Shown here: positions 16,519-25,006 of the stretch, one piece after another
Numbering within the stretch: position 1 is the first letter of the stretch
How the letters are laid out: every line of letters begins with the position of its first letter
Assembly (NCBI GenBank): GCA_964614525.1
Contig: CAZTPA010000003.1
Coordinates: forward strand, 42,463 to 106,462
DNA: 64,000 nucleotides
Direction: 5' to 3'
DNA from: PWND01 sp964614525
GTDB taxonomy: Bacteria > Bacteroidota > Bacteroidia > Bacteroidales > UBA7960
Translations under genes and position numbers: made by a program
Notes under the pieces: generated by a model
Database searches by the model: none
Told to the model about the DNA's origin: nothing
The model's input: only the letters and a program-made list of their open reading frames with translations

Positions 16519-17856
16519 ATGAATTTAGATAAAATATTATCAGATCTGGAGAACAGAAATCCGGGACAAAATGAGTTTTTACAAGCAGTAAAGGAAGTTT
16601 TAGAAACTATTGAAGACGTAGTTAAAGAAAATCCCAAATATGAAGCTGCAAATATTATTGAAAGAATTGTTGAACCCGACAGAGTAATCAAGTTTAAAGT
16701 TCAGTGGGTTGATGACAAAGGTCAGGTAAATGTTAACAGAGGTTACAGAGTTCAGTTCAATAATGCTATCGGGCCATACAAAGGTGGACTTAGATTTCAC
16801 CCTAGTGTAACTGAAGGCGGACTTAAATTCTTAGGATTTGAGCAAATATTTAAAAATAGTCTTACTACACTTCCTATGGGCGGTGGTAAAGGTGGTAGTG
16901 ATTTTGACCCTAAAGGAAAATCACAAGCTGAAATTATGCGCTTCTGCCAGGCTTTTATGGCAGAGCTTTACAAATATGTAGGTCCCGATACAGACATCCC
17001 TGCCGGTGATATCGGAGTTGGTGGTCGCGAAATTGGTTATATGTTTGGAATGTATAAGAAACTTCTTGGTCAGCATCACGGTGTATTTACAGGTAAAGGC
17101 AGAAATTGGGGAGGAAGCTTAATCCGTCCTGAAGCTACTGGCTTTGGTAATGTTTATTTCGCTGAAGAAATGCTGAAAACCCGCGGTGAATCAATGAAAG
17201 GAAAAATAGTTGCTGTTTCTGGTTTTGGTAATGTATCATGGGGATCTATTATTAAAGCTACACAACTTGGTGCAAGAGTTGTAACTATTAGCGGCCCTGA
17301 CGGATATGTTTATGATCCTGATGGTATTTCAGGTGAAAAAATTGACTATCTGCTGGAACTGAGAGCTTCTAACCAGGATATAGTTAAACCTTATACTTAT
17401 GAGTTTCCTAATGCACAATTCTTTGAAGGAAAACGTCCATGGGAAGTTAAATGTGATGTTGCTTTACCTTGTGCTATTCAAAATGAACTTAACCTTGAGG
17501 ATGCTAAAAATCTTGTTAATAATGGCGTAATGTGCGTATCCGAAGGTGCTAATATGCCTTGTACTCCTGAAGCTATGGAGCATTTTCTTAAAAATAAAAT
17601 TTTATACGGCCCGGGAAAAGCTGCTAATGCCGGTGGTGTTGCTACTTCAGGTCTTGAGCAAACACAAAATGCAATGAAACTTAACTGGGAAGCGGATGAA
17701 GTGGAAACTAAACTTCATAATATTATGAAAAATATTCACGAAGCTTGTGCCAAGTATGGAAAAGAAGAAGATGGTTTCATTAATTATGTTAAAGGTGCTA
17801 ATGTTGCTGGTTTTATTAAAGTTGCCGATTCTATGATTGATCAGGGTGTTATATAA
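16519..17856 (+). CDS. gdh: Glutamate dehydrogenase, probably NAD-dependent
   Basis: A 445-residue paralog of the enzyme at 8154. It keeps PMGGGKGGSDFDPKGK, DIPAGDIGVGGREIGYM and the same overall length. The coenzyme region differs: SGFGNVSWGSI followed by VTISGPDGYVYDPDGI. This closely resembles the GFGNVAWG...LSGPDGYIYDPEGI pattern that I recall from the NAD-specific enzyme of Clostridium symbiosum, whereas the other copy has the SDSSG pattern of NADP enzymes. A catabolic or fermentative role in glutamate oxidation is therefore likely. It is in the same direction as the two receiver-ATP-grasp genes and has a strong terminator behind it. A near-consensus box TAATTTCG at 16440-16447 may give it its own promoter. 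Confidence 0.95.
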   Translation: MNLDKILSDLENRNPGQNEFLQAVKEVLETIEDVVKENPKYEAANIIERIVEPDRVIKFKVQWVDDKGQVNVNRGYRVQFNNAIGPYKGGLRFHPSVTEGGLKFLGFEQIFKNSLTTLPMGGGKGGSDFDPKGKSQAEIMRFCQAFMAELYKYVGPDTDIPAGDIGVGGREIGYMFGMYKKLLGQHHGVFTGKGRNWGGSLIRPEATGFGNVYFAEEMLKTRGESMKGKIVAVSGFGNVSWGSIIKATQLGARVVTISGPDGYVYDPDGISGEKIDYLLELRASNQDIVKPYTYEFPNAQFFEGKRPWEVKCDVALPCAIQNELNLEDAKNLVNNGVMCVSEGANMPCTPEAMEHFLKNKILYGPGKAANAGGVATSGLEQTQNAMKLNWEADEVETKLHNIMKNIHEACAKYGKEEDGFINYVKGANVAGFIKVADSMIDQGVI

Positions 17857-17877
17857 TTGCACTTTGTTTTATATATT

Positions 17878-17909
17878 AAAAAGGGGATGTGTTTTGCATC
17901 CCCTTTTTT
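17878..17909 (+). terminator. Intrinsic terminator after the second glutamate dehydrogenase
   Basis: The stem AAAAAGGGGATG / CATCCCCTTTTTT with a 7-base loop begins 22 bases after the stop and ends in a T-run. It is among the clearest terminators in the window. Confidence 0.92.
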
Positions 17910-17942
17910 GTTTTTTTGGAGAATGGCAGTACTTAAAATAAT

Positions 17943-17950
17943 TATATTTG
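17943..17950 (+). promoter_or_regulatory. -7 box for the phosphodiesterase gene
   Basis: TATATTTG matches TAnnTTTG and lies 27 bases before the ATG at 17978, just downstream of the preceding terminator. Confidence 0.5.
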
Positions 17951-17977
17951 TGAAAAAATAGATTTACTAACCTTTAT

Positions 17978-19207
17978 ATGATAATTATGAAATATTTTCC
18001 TAAAGCTTCACTTATACTACTGTTTTCTGTAATAGCGATATTCTTTTTTTCTTGCACTACGCAAGAGAAAGAGTCTTATGTTGTTATGCTTTCTATGGAT
18101 GGTACTCGCTGGGATTATCCTGAAAGAGCAAATACTCCTAATCTTGATGCAATTGCCGAAAATGGAGTTAAAGCAGAATATGTAATTCCTGCTTTTCCTA
18201 CCAAAACTTTTCCTAATCATTATACTATGGCAACAGGATTGTATCCTAACAATCACGGGATTGTTGATAATAGCTTCTATTGCCCCGATCTTGAACTAAG
18301 ATATTCAATCGGTAATAGGGAGGCAGTTGAAAATAAAGATTTTTATTTTGGAGAACCTATCTGGGTTACTGCCGAAAAACAGGGTGTAACAGCTGCATCT
18401 TATTTCTGGGTTGGCTCCGAAGCTCCTGTTAAAGATATTCAACCGACTTATTGGAAATCTTATGATCCAAGTACTTCTTTTGCAAGCAGAATAGATAGTG
18501 TTATTTACTGGCTTTCTTTGCCCGAAATTGAAAGACCCAGATTAGTTATGCTTTATTTTGACGAACCCGATGGTAAAGGACATAAGGCAGGACCGGACAG
18601 CAAAGAAATTGATGTGCTGATGAATCATCTGGACTCACTCGTTGGAGTATTACACAAAGGCCTCAGCAAACTTCCAATTGCAGGTAATATTAATTTAATT
18701 GTTACTTCTGATCATGGTATGACTGCCGTGTCTGCCGACAGATATGTAAATCTGCTGGATCACATTGACAGAAGTTGGATTAAATATTATCAGGGTGGAA
18801 ATCCTATGTATTCATTGGAAATGGAAGAAAATATGACGGATTCAGTTTATAACATTCTAAAAGAAGTAGAACATATTAGTGTTTGGAAAAAAGACGAAAT
18901 ACCCGAAAGATTAAATTACGGCAGTAATAAAAGAATTAAAGATATTGTCGTTTTAGCAGATTCCAGTTGGAGCGTCGGAATAGGAGAGGCAAGAGAGGAT
19001 TTCTACGCAGGAGCTCATGGCTGGGATAATGCAAATAAAGATATGCACACTATTTTTTATGCTACCGGGCCTGATTTTAAAGAAAACTATACTCAGAAAG
19101 CATTTGAACTGGTTGATCTTTATCCTTTAATTGCACGTATTCTTAAACTAGAACCCGCAGAAGTTGACGGTAAAATTGAAAGAGTGGAAACAATGTTAAA
19201 GAAGTAA
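17978..19207 (+). CDS. ENPP-type (type I phosphodiesterase / nucleotide pyrophosphatase) lipoprotein
   Basis: A 409-residue exported enzyme of the alkaline-phosphatase superfamily. A signal peptide ends in a lipobox, FFFSC with Cys26, so it should be lipid-anchored in the cell envelope. Metal and catalytic motifs are LSMDGTRWDY (Asp41), PAFPTKTFPNHYTM (nucleophile Thr77), YFDEPDGKGHKAGPDS, SDHGM and GAHGWDN, the set expected for ENPP enzymes that bind two zinc ions. Such enzymes cleave phosphodiester or pyrophosphate bonds in nucleotides, dinucleotides or lysophospholipids. Two close starts exist (17978 and 17987); the second gives a more typical signal peptide. It appears to be transcribed alone. 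The natural substrate cannot be predicted. Confidence 0.9.
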   Translation: MIIMKYFPKASLILLFSVIAIFFFSCTTQEKESYVVMLSMDGTRWDYPERANTPNLDAIAENGVKAEYVIPAFPTKTFPNHYTMATGLYPNNHGIVDNSFYCPDLELRYSIGNREAVENKDFYFGEPIWVTAEKQGVTAASYFWVGSEAPVKDIQPTYWKSYDPSTSFASRIDSVIYWLSLPEIERPRLVMLYFDEPDGKGHKAGPDSKEIDVLMNHLDSLVGVLHKGLSKLPIAGNINLIVTSDHGMTAVSADRYVNLLDHIDRSWIKYYQGGNPMYSLEMEENMTDSVYNILKEVEHISVWKKDEIPERLNYGSNKRIKDIVVLADSSWSVGIGEAREDFYAGAHGWDNANKDMHTIFYATGPDFKENYTQKAFELVDLYPLIARILKLEPAEVDGKIERVETMLKK

Positions 19208-19251
19208 CTTGTTAAACTGTAATTTCTCACTTTTTATATTTTGAAATAATC

Positions 19252-20421
19252 ATGTCAAATAATCTAAAGTACGATCGCCGGGGTGTATCAGCATCAAAGG
19301 ATGACGTTCATAAAGCAATAGAAAATATTGATAAAGGATTATACCCTAATGCCTTTTGTAAAATTATTCCTGATATTCTCGGCGGTAATTCCGATTATTG
19401 TAATATAATGCATGCTGATGGCGCAGGAACTAAGTCATCATTGGCATATATTTATTGGAAAGAAACCGGTGATTTGTCTGTTTGGAAAGGTATTGCACAG
19501 GATGCGATTGTTATGAACCTCGACGATCTTATTTGTGTTGGCGCTGTGGATAATATTCTTATGTCTTCTACGATCGGAAGAAATCGTCGCTTAATTCCCG
19601 GTGAAGTTATTGCTGCCATTATTAAGGGTTCTGAAAGTTTCCTCGAAAGCATGCGTAATTTTGGAATTAATATCTATTCTACAGGTGGCGAAACTGCCGA
19701 TGTTGGTGATCTGGTTAAAACTATTATTGTTGATTCTACTTTTACCGCAAGAATAAAAAGAGCAGATGTTATTTCAAATGAAAATATTAAAGCGGGAGAT
19801 GTAATCGTCGGGCTTTCTTCTTATGGGCAAACTTCTTATGAAACTGAATATAACGGTGGAATGGGTAGTAATGGACTAACTTCAGCCAGACATGATGTGT
19901 TTTCTAAAATATATGCTGAAAAATATCCGGAAACTTTTGATAATGCTTTGGATGATGATGTGGTTTATAGCGGAAGCAAATTGGTTAAAGATAAGGTTCA
20001 AGGAGTTCCTCTGGATGCCGGAAAATTGGTCTTATCTCCAACAAGAACTTATGCCCCCGTACTTAAAAAGATTATAGAAAACCTGGGAAAAGAAATCCAT
20101 GGAATGGTTCATTGCAGCGGCGGAGCACAAACTAAAGTTATGAATTTTGTTAGGAATATGCACATAATAAAGGATAATATGTTTCCGGTTCCACCACTTT
20201 TTGAACTTATTAAAAATGAATCAAATACTCCGTGGAAAGAAATGTATAATGTTTTCAATATGGGACACAGGCTTGAAATTTTCATTGAGGAAAAGCATGC
20301 TGCTGAAATAATCGATATTTCTAAAAGCTTTAATCTTGAAGCTCAAATAATCGGCCGTTGCGAAAAAGCAGAATCAAATAAGCTCTCAATTATTACTACA
20401 GAAGGAGTCTTTGAGTATTAA
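19252..20421 (+). CDS. purM: Phosphoribosylformylglycinamidine cyclo-ligase (AIR synthetase)
   Basis: A 389-residue PurM-family enzyme that closes the imidazole ring in purine synthesis: FGAM + ATP to AIR. Visible motifs are KYDRRGVSASKDD at the start, the ATP/substrate segment MHADGAGTKSSLAYIYW, MNLDDLICVGA, STGGETADVGDLVKT, SSYGQTSYETEYNGGMGSNG and a late VHCSGGAQTKVM. It is longer than the roughly 345-residue E. coli enzyme, which I believe is usual in this phylum. It begins 44 bases after the phosphodiesterase gene and may be co-transcribed with it. The related purL is 19 kb away, so the purine genes here are not an operon. Confidence 0.9.
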   Translation: MSNNLKYDRRGVSASKDDVHKAIENIDKGLYPNAFCKIIPDILGGNSDYCNIMHADGAGTKSSLAYIYWKETGDLSVWKGIAQDAIVMNLDDLICVGAVDNILMSSTIGRNRRLIPGEVIAAIIKGSESFLESMRNFGINIYSTGGETADVGDLVKTIIVDSTFTARIKRADVISNENIKAGDVIVGLSSYGQTSYETEYNGGMGSNGLTSARHDVFSKIYAEKYPETFDNALDDDVVYSGSKLVKDKVQGVPLDAGKLVLSPTRTYAPVLKKIIENLGKEIHGMVHCSGGAQTKVMNFVRNMHIIKDNMFPVPPLFELIKNESNTPWKEMYNVFNMGHRLEIFIEEKHAAEIIDISKSFNLEAQIIGRCEKAESNKLSIITTEGVFEY

Positions 20422-20481
20422 ATTAACAAGAATCATTTTTTTCAAAATAATTTTACTGTTCATGTTATTTGTTTTGATATG

Positions 20482-20907
20482 GGCTTATTAAAAGGGGATA
20501 GTCATTATTTGATGCGCTACAGGAAAACATTCCGCGTAAAAAGCGCATAACATCTGCTAAAATTGCAAAATTAAAACCTTATCAAATTTTCAACCTTAGT
20601 AGAGTTTTTTGTTCCCGTAGATTCCAAAACCTTATTACCTTATTTTCTTCAATAATTCAATGAATTTCTCAAATAAGGTGCTATTAAAAATCTTTAATAA
20701 GGTTGTTGGTTACGGTGGTGTGAATGGTTTCTACTAAGGTTTAAAAAAAAGGATAAGGTTTTCTTTGAATAACATATAGTAGATAAATAATTAAAAAACC
20801 AAATCTGAAAATTTTATTTTAATATGGTTAATTTTTAGTGCGGCTTTACACAAAATTTAAAATAAAAACACCCGGCGCATCAAATAATTATTATCCCATT
20901 AAAAGCC
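20482..20907. repeat. Long nested inverted repeat (foldback / MITE-like element)
   Basis: This gene-free 426-base block folds back on itself. The outer arms 20482-20517 and 20875-20907 share ATTATTTGATGCGC and an imperfect GGCTT...GGGATA extension. Inside are perfect pairs: AAAACCTTATC (20573-20583) with GATAAGGTTTT (20752-20762); AACCTTAGTAGA (20592-20603) with TCTACTAAGGTT (20730-20741); and ACCTTATTT (20637-20645) with AAATAAGGT (20671-20679). Between them CCAAAACCTTATTA (20624-20637) pairs imperfectly with TAATAAGGTTGTTGG (20695-20709). A further GCGGCTTT / AAAGCCGC pair lies at 20840-20847 and 20902-20909. All the nested pairs are in the correct order for one long hairpin. No coding potential is visible. 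It could be a non-autonomous transposon relic or a structured RNA. Confidence 0.75.
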
Positions 20908-20958
20908 GCTGTAATTTTTGTGCTATAAATTATATTTCGCAAATTCCATCCCTTTTAG

Positions 20959-20966
20959 TAATTTTG
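20959..20966 (+). promoter_or_regulatory. -7 box for prfA-pyrF
   Basis: TAATTTTG followed by CAC, 22 bases before the prfA ATG. It lies just outside the foldback repeat, so the repeat's position does not disrupt this promoter. Confidence 0.55.
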
Positions 20967-20988
20967 CACTTTATTAAATATACTGTAT

Positions 20989-22062
20989 ATGTTGTTAGAG
21001 AAGCTGGAAGCTATAAATTTAAGATTTATTGAAGTTGGTAAGTTAATTACCGATCCGGATGTAATGGCTGATATGAAGCGTTATATCCAACTTAGTAAAG
21101 AATACAAAGACTTAGAGATTATTGTAGAATTGTATAAAGAATATAAAAATATTACAGAAAATATTACTTCTACAAAAGAGATACTCAATAAAGAGAAAGA
21201 TGAGGAATTTCGCGAAATGGCGAAAGCTGAGTTAGAGGAGCTTTTAGACAGAAAAGATGATTTGGAAAGTAAGATTAAGCTTGAACTAGTTCCCAATGAT
21301 CCTCAGGATTCAAAGAATGCAATTGTTGAAATCAGAGCGGGCACGGGAGGTGATGAAGCTGCTATTTTTGCAGGTGACCTTTTTAGAATGTATATGAAGT
21401 TTTGTGAACGCAAAAAATGGAAAACTGAGATTGTTGATGTAAATGAAGGAACCTCCGGTGGATATAAAGAGGTAGTTTTTAATGTTATTGGCAATGGTGT
21501 TTACGGAGTATTAAAATATGAATCCGGTGTTCACAGAGTTCAGCGTGTTCCTCAAACTGAAACACAGGGCAGGGTGCATACATCTGCTGCCACTGTTGCA
21601 GTGCTTCCTGAAGCTGATGAGTTTGATATCGACTTAAAAATGAGCGATATTAAAAAAGACACATATTGCTCCAGCGGTCCGGGTGGCCAATCTGTAAATA
21701 CAACCTATTCTGCTGTTCGCTTAACTCACGAACCTACCGGTATTGTTGTAACCTGTCAGGATCAAAAGTCTCAGATAAAGAACTTTGATAAAGCATTAAA
21801 AGTTTTGCGTACCAGGTTGTTTGACCTTGAATATAAAAAGTATCTTGATGAGATCTCCTCAAAAAGAAAAACAATGGTATCTACAGGCGACCGCTCAGCG
21901 AAAATCAGAACTTACAATTACCCTCAAGGACGAGTAACAGACCACAGAATTAATCTTACATTATATAATCTGCCTTCTACTTTAGATGGTGATATTGAAG
22001 GCATTATTGACGCTCTTCAGGTTGCCGAAAATGCAGAAAAAATGAAAGAAGGCGTAGCTTAA
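20989..22062 (+). CDS. prfA: Peptide chain release factor 1
   Basis: A 357-residue class I release factor that reads UAA/UAG and triggers peptide release on the ribosome. The catalytic GGQ occurs in SSGPGGQSVNTTYS. The stop-codon reading loop is VPQTETQGRVHTSA, with Pro-Gln-Thr fitting the PxT motif of RF1 rather than the SPF of RF2. GDRSAKIRTYNYPQGRVTDH is a strong RF1 signature. No programmed frameshift is present, unlike RF2. The chosen ATG gives the expected N-terminal length. pyrF starts 6 bases after the stop, so the two are probably one operon. Confidence 0.96.
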   Translation: MLLEKLEAINLRFIEVGKLITDPDVMADMKRYIQLSKEYKDLEIIVELYKEYKNITENITSTKEILNKEKDEEFREMAKAELEELLDRKDDLESKIKLELVPNDPQDSKNAIVEIRAGTGGDEAAIFAGDLFRMYMKFCERKKWKTEIVDVNEGTSGGYKEVVFNVIGNGVYGVLKYESGVHRVQRVPQTETQGRVHTSAATVAVLPEADEFDIDLKMSDIKKDTYCSSGPGGQSVNTTYSAVRLTHEPTGIVVTCQDQKSQIKNFDKALKVLRTRLFDLEYKKYLDEISSKRKTMVSTGDRSAKIRTYNYPQGRVTDHRINLTLYNLPSTLDGDIEGIIDALQVAENAEKMKEGVA

Positions 22063-22067
22063 TTAAT

Positions 22068-22904
22068 ATGAACAGACAGGAATTAGTTGATTTAATATTT
22101 GAAAAAAAATCATTTTTGTGCGTCGGACTGGATACGGATATTAATAAAATTCCCGAGTTTTTAAAATCAGAAGCTGACCCCATTTTTTCTTTTAATAAAG
22201 CAATTATTGATGCCACTATTGATCTGGCAATAGCATATAAACCGAATATGGCATTTTATGAATGTCTTGGCAGCAAAGGATGGAAGAGCCTCGAAAAAAC
22301 CATGAAATATATAAATTCTAAAGAATCAAAGGTTTTTACTATTGCTGATGCAAAAAGAGGAGATATTGGCAATACTGCTGCAATGTATGCAAATGCATTT
22401 TTTGACGTACTGAATTTTGACGCGATTACAATAAATCCATATATGGGTGCTGATGCTGTTTCTCCATTTTTGAATAAAGATGGTAAATGGGTTATTCTTT
22501 TAGCTCTTACGTCTAACAAGAGTGCTGATGATTTTCAGAAATTACAAATAAATAAAAGCTCAGGCGGAAAACAATTATTTGAAGTTGTTATTGAAAAGGC
22601 TTTACAATGGGGAAATGATGATAATTTAATGTTTGTTGTTGGTGCCACTCAATCTGAAATGCTTAAATCTATTAGGAATATTTTGCCAAATTCTTTTTTG
22701 TTAATACCTGGAGTGGGGGCACAGGGTGGAAATCTTGAAGAGGTTGTTAAATATGGAATGACAAAGGATTGCGGATTGCTTGTCAATGCTTCCAGAAGTA
22801 TAATTTATGCCGGAAATGGCAGTGATTATGCTGAAAAAGCAAAAGAAGCAGCATCTAAAATACAATCAGAAATGAAAACATTTTTAACTGCTCATTCGTA
22901 TTAA
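22068..22904 (+). CDS. pyrF: Orotidine 5'-phosphate decarboxylase (type 2)
   Basis: A 278-residue enzyme converting OMP to UMP, the last step of de novo pyrimidine synthesis. The early LCVGLDTDINKIP, the KPNMAFYE segment, and the catalytic Lys-Asp set in TIADAKRGDIGNTAAMYA identify it. PGVGAQGGNLEE and LVNASRSIIYA match the phosphate-binding region near the C-terminus. The length above 270 residues and these motifs indicate the longer PyrF subfamily. It follows prfA by 6 bases. The 60-base gap to the convergent sucD has no clear terminator. Confidence 0.94.
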   Translation: MNRQELVDLIFEKKSFLCVGLDTDINKIPEFLKSEADPIFSFNKAIIDATIDLAIAYKPNMAFYECLGSKGWKSLEKTMKYINSKESKVFTIADAKRGDIGNTAAMYANAFFDVLNFDAITINPYMGADAVSPFLNKDGKWVILLALTSNKSADDFQKLQINKSSGGKQLFEVVIEKALQWGNDDNLMFVVGATQSEMLKSIRNILPNSFLLIPGVGAQGGNLEEVVKYGMTKDCGLLVNASRSIIYAGNGSDYAEKAKEAASKIQSEMKTFLTAHSY

Positions 22905-22964
22905 TTTTCTTGCAGATGATTACCTCAGCCAAAATCTTTTATCAGCAATCTAGGCTAAATAATT

Positions 22965-23849
22965 CTAGTGTAAGTTCTCGTTTTCTAATATCTCTGCCAT
23001 TTTGGCCCCAATTTCTGCAGGTGAGTCAACGCATGTTATTCTGCATTCGCGTAAAATCTTTTTCTTAGCCTCAGCAGTATCATCTTTTCCACCAATAATT
23101 GCACCTGCATGGCCCATAGTGCGCCCTTTGGGTGCCGTAGCTCCCGCAATGAAGCTTACCACAGGTTTAGTACCATTTTCCTTAATCCAGTAGGCTGCCT
23201 CAGCTTCCATTCCGCCACCTATTTCTCCTATCATTATTATACCTTCAGTATCAGAGTCATTCATAAATAATTCTACTGCATCTTTCATACTGGTTCCAAG
23301 TACCGGATCTCCGCCAATACCAATGCAGGTTGATTGTCCAAGCCCTGCTTTTGTAACCTGATCAACAGCTTCATAAGTTAAGGTTCCTGATCTTGAAACT
23401 ATTCCAATTGTTCCTTTTCTATGTATAAATCCCGGCATAATCCCAACTTTGCATTCTTCCGGTGTAATTATTCCGGGACAGTTCGGCCCTATTAGCCTGG
23501 TGTTTTTGCCTTTAAGATATTCTTTAACTTCTACCATGTCTTTTACCGGAATTCCCTCTGTAATGCATACAATTACTTTTATTCCGGCTTCAGCAGCTTC
23601 CATAATTGCATCCGCCGCAAAAGCCGGAGGAACAAATATCAAACTTACATTTGCTTCTTCTATCTCCACAGCTTCAGAAACAGTATTATATACCGGCCTG
23701 TCCAAATGTTTGGTGCCACCCTTACCCGGTGTTACGCCGGCAACAACGTTTGTTCCGTATTCTATCATTTGTTCTGCATGAAAACTCCCCTCAGAACCGG
23801 TAAATCCTTGTACTATTACCCTCGAACCATTGTTAACAAGAATGCTCAT
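22965..23849 (-). CDS. sucD: Succinyl-CoA synthetase, alpha subunit
   Basis: A 294-residue alpha subunit of the ADP/GDP-forming ligase that converts succinyl-CoA to succinate with substrate-level phosphorylation. The N-terminal CoA-binding part reads VQGFTGSEGSFHAEQM, followed by GVTPGKGG. GPNCPGIITPEECKVGIMPG and the phosphorylated His in GRTMGHAGAIIGGKDDTA are present. The beta subunit gene sucC, often adjacent, is not on either side: a divergently oriented unrelated gene lies upstream and pyrF lies downstream. The gene is therefore transcribed on its own, with its partner elsewhere. Confidence 0.95.
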   Translation of the reverse strand: MSILVNNGSRVIVQGFTGSEGSFHAEQMIEYGTNVVAGVTPGKGGTKHLDRPVYNTVSEAVEIEEANVSLIFVPPAFAADAIMEAAEAGIKVIVCITEGIPVKDMVEVKEYLKGKNTRLIGPNCPGIITPEECKVGIMPGFIHRKGTIGIVSRSGTLTYEAVDQVTKAGLGQSTCIGIGGDPVLGTSMKDAVELFMNDSDTEGIIMIGEIGGGMEAEAAYWIKENGTKPVVSFIAGATAPKGRTMGHAGAIIGGKDDTAEAKKKILRECRITCVDSPAEIGAKMAEILENENLH

Positions 23850-23882
23850 AAATCTTTTTATTAGTTATTTACTTTGTGCTCA

Positions 23883-23890
23883 CAAATTTA
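23883..23890 (-). promoter_or_regulatory. -7 box for sucD
   Basis: The coding strand reads TAAATTTG, 33 bases upstream of the sucD start codon. Confidence 0.5.
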
Positions 23891-24083
23891 ACTTTTATAA
23901 GGTAAATATTATTGAGTTTTTTAAAGTTTTTCAAATATTCTTTAATTTCATTTTTTTTTAATATTGCCTCATTTTGATAAATATTTAAACGATAATTTGA
24001 TTTTAAATAAAATATTTTATAATATTGAATAAAGTTTATATCGGTATGAAATATCATTATATAATAACTTAAATACATTTGCC

Positions 24084-24833
24084 ATGAAATATCAAATTTT
24101 ATCTTACAGTAAAAATGTTAGAAAGTATTTGATTAAAGCATTCAAAGCAATATCGCTTATTTCATTATCTGTGTTCATTCTTTACTCTTGTTCTCCTCCG
24201 GTTTATCATCCAAATGTTGTAAATACACCTTTATTAAGTAACAAGCACGAGGTAAATGCTGCTGTAAATATTAGTGTTTCCGGATTTGAACCTCAGTTTG
24301 CTTATGCTCTTACCGATAATTTAGGAATAATGGCCAATGCTTGTTTTAATAAATATTCATCTGAGGAATCTCCTGATTATCAAAGAATTATTTTAATAGA
24401 AGGCGGTGGTGGTTACTTTGGTAAGATTGGGAAATATGGAAGATTTGAGTCTTATGGAGGCTTTGGCTATGGTGATAACTTTTTTTATTATGATAATGAA
24501 AATAATCCATACACAGAGAATGTTCCGTACACAAAGTTTTTTGTGCAAGGAGCTGTAGGTTCTTCTTTGGATTTTTTTGATGCCGGTATTGGACCCAGGT
24601 TTGTTTGGGCAACTGTAAATGATATAAATGGCACATATACAAATATGTATATTGAACCTGTTATAACAGTTAAGGTAGGTTATAAATACCTTAAGTTTGT
24701 TGTTCAGGGTGGCTTTTCTTTTCCTGTTGAAGCTGCCTCGCCATATGCCGATGCAAGATTTCATCAGCCGATTCTCTTTTCTTTCGGACTCCAAGCAAAT
24801 CTTAATAAAATTTATGATAAAACTTCAAAATAG
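24084..24833 (+). CDS. Uncharacterised lipoprotein with beta-barrel-like repeats
   Basis: A 249-residue protein of unknown family. An N-terminal hydrophobic segment ends in LYSC, a plausible lipobox at about residue 36 after an unusually long n-region. The rest alternates hydrophobic and aromatic strands rich in Gly and Tyr (for example YGGFGYGDNFFYYD) and ends with a strand typical of outer-membrane barrels. This suggests an envelope or outer-membrane protein, perhaps of the OmpW/porin-like type. A TACATTTG box lies at 24074-24081, only 2 bases before the ATG; if it is the promoter, translation must begin near the transcript end or at a later codon. No partner gene is adjacent. Confidence 0.6.
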   Translation: MKYQILSYSKNVRKYLIKAFKAISLISLSVFILYSCSPPVYHPNVVNTPLLSNKHEVNAAVNISVSGFEPQFAYALTDNLGIMANACFNKYSSEESPDYQRIILIEGGGGYFGKIGKYGRFESYGGFGYGDNFFYYDNENNPYTENVPYTKFFVQGAVGSSLDFFDAGIGPRFVWATVNDINGTYTNMYIEPVITVKVGYKYLKFVVQGGFSFPVEAASPYADARFHQPILFSFGLQANLNKIYDKTSK

Positions 24834-24935
24834 GTCGAAAATTATTTTCTGCTACTTTGTACCTATATTATAAGGATTTTTGTATTTACTTTCATTATCT
24901 GAAAATCCTTTCTTTGCTAATTATCATAATTCAGT

Positions 24936-24943
24936 TATTTTTG
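24936..24943 (+). promoter_or_regulatory. Promoter of the transketolase-sigma operon
   Basis: TATTTTTG is preceded 19 bases upstream by TTTG at 24913-24916, so both halves of the Bacteroidota -33/-7 consensus are present at normal spacing. It is 63 bases before the ATG of the transketolase subunit. Confidence 0.65.
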
Positions 24944-25006
24944 CAAAAGTCAAAATAAAAATTTGACTTTGCATTTATTATTATTCTTAAATTATCCCCA
25001 TTTATA

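Noticed and set aside
20838..21032. Open frame of 64 codons before prfA
   Set aside because: It lies across the foldback repeat arm and the prfA promoter and start. No start context and no similarity pattern.
20989..22062. Release factor 2 with programmed frameshift
   Set aside because: The PxT loop (VPQTET) and the RF1-type GDRSAKIRTYN segment are present, and there is no early in-frame stop.
24393..24794. Minus-strand open frame of 133 codons
   Set aside because: It is antisense to the barrel-like lipoprotein, which has a signal peptide and coherent strand pattern; the antisense product does not.
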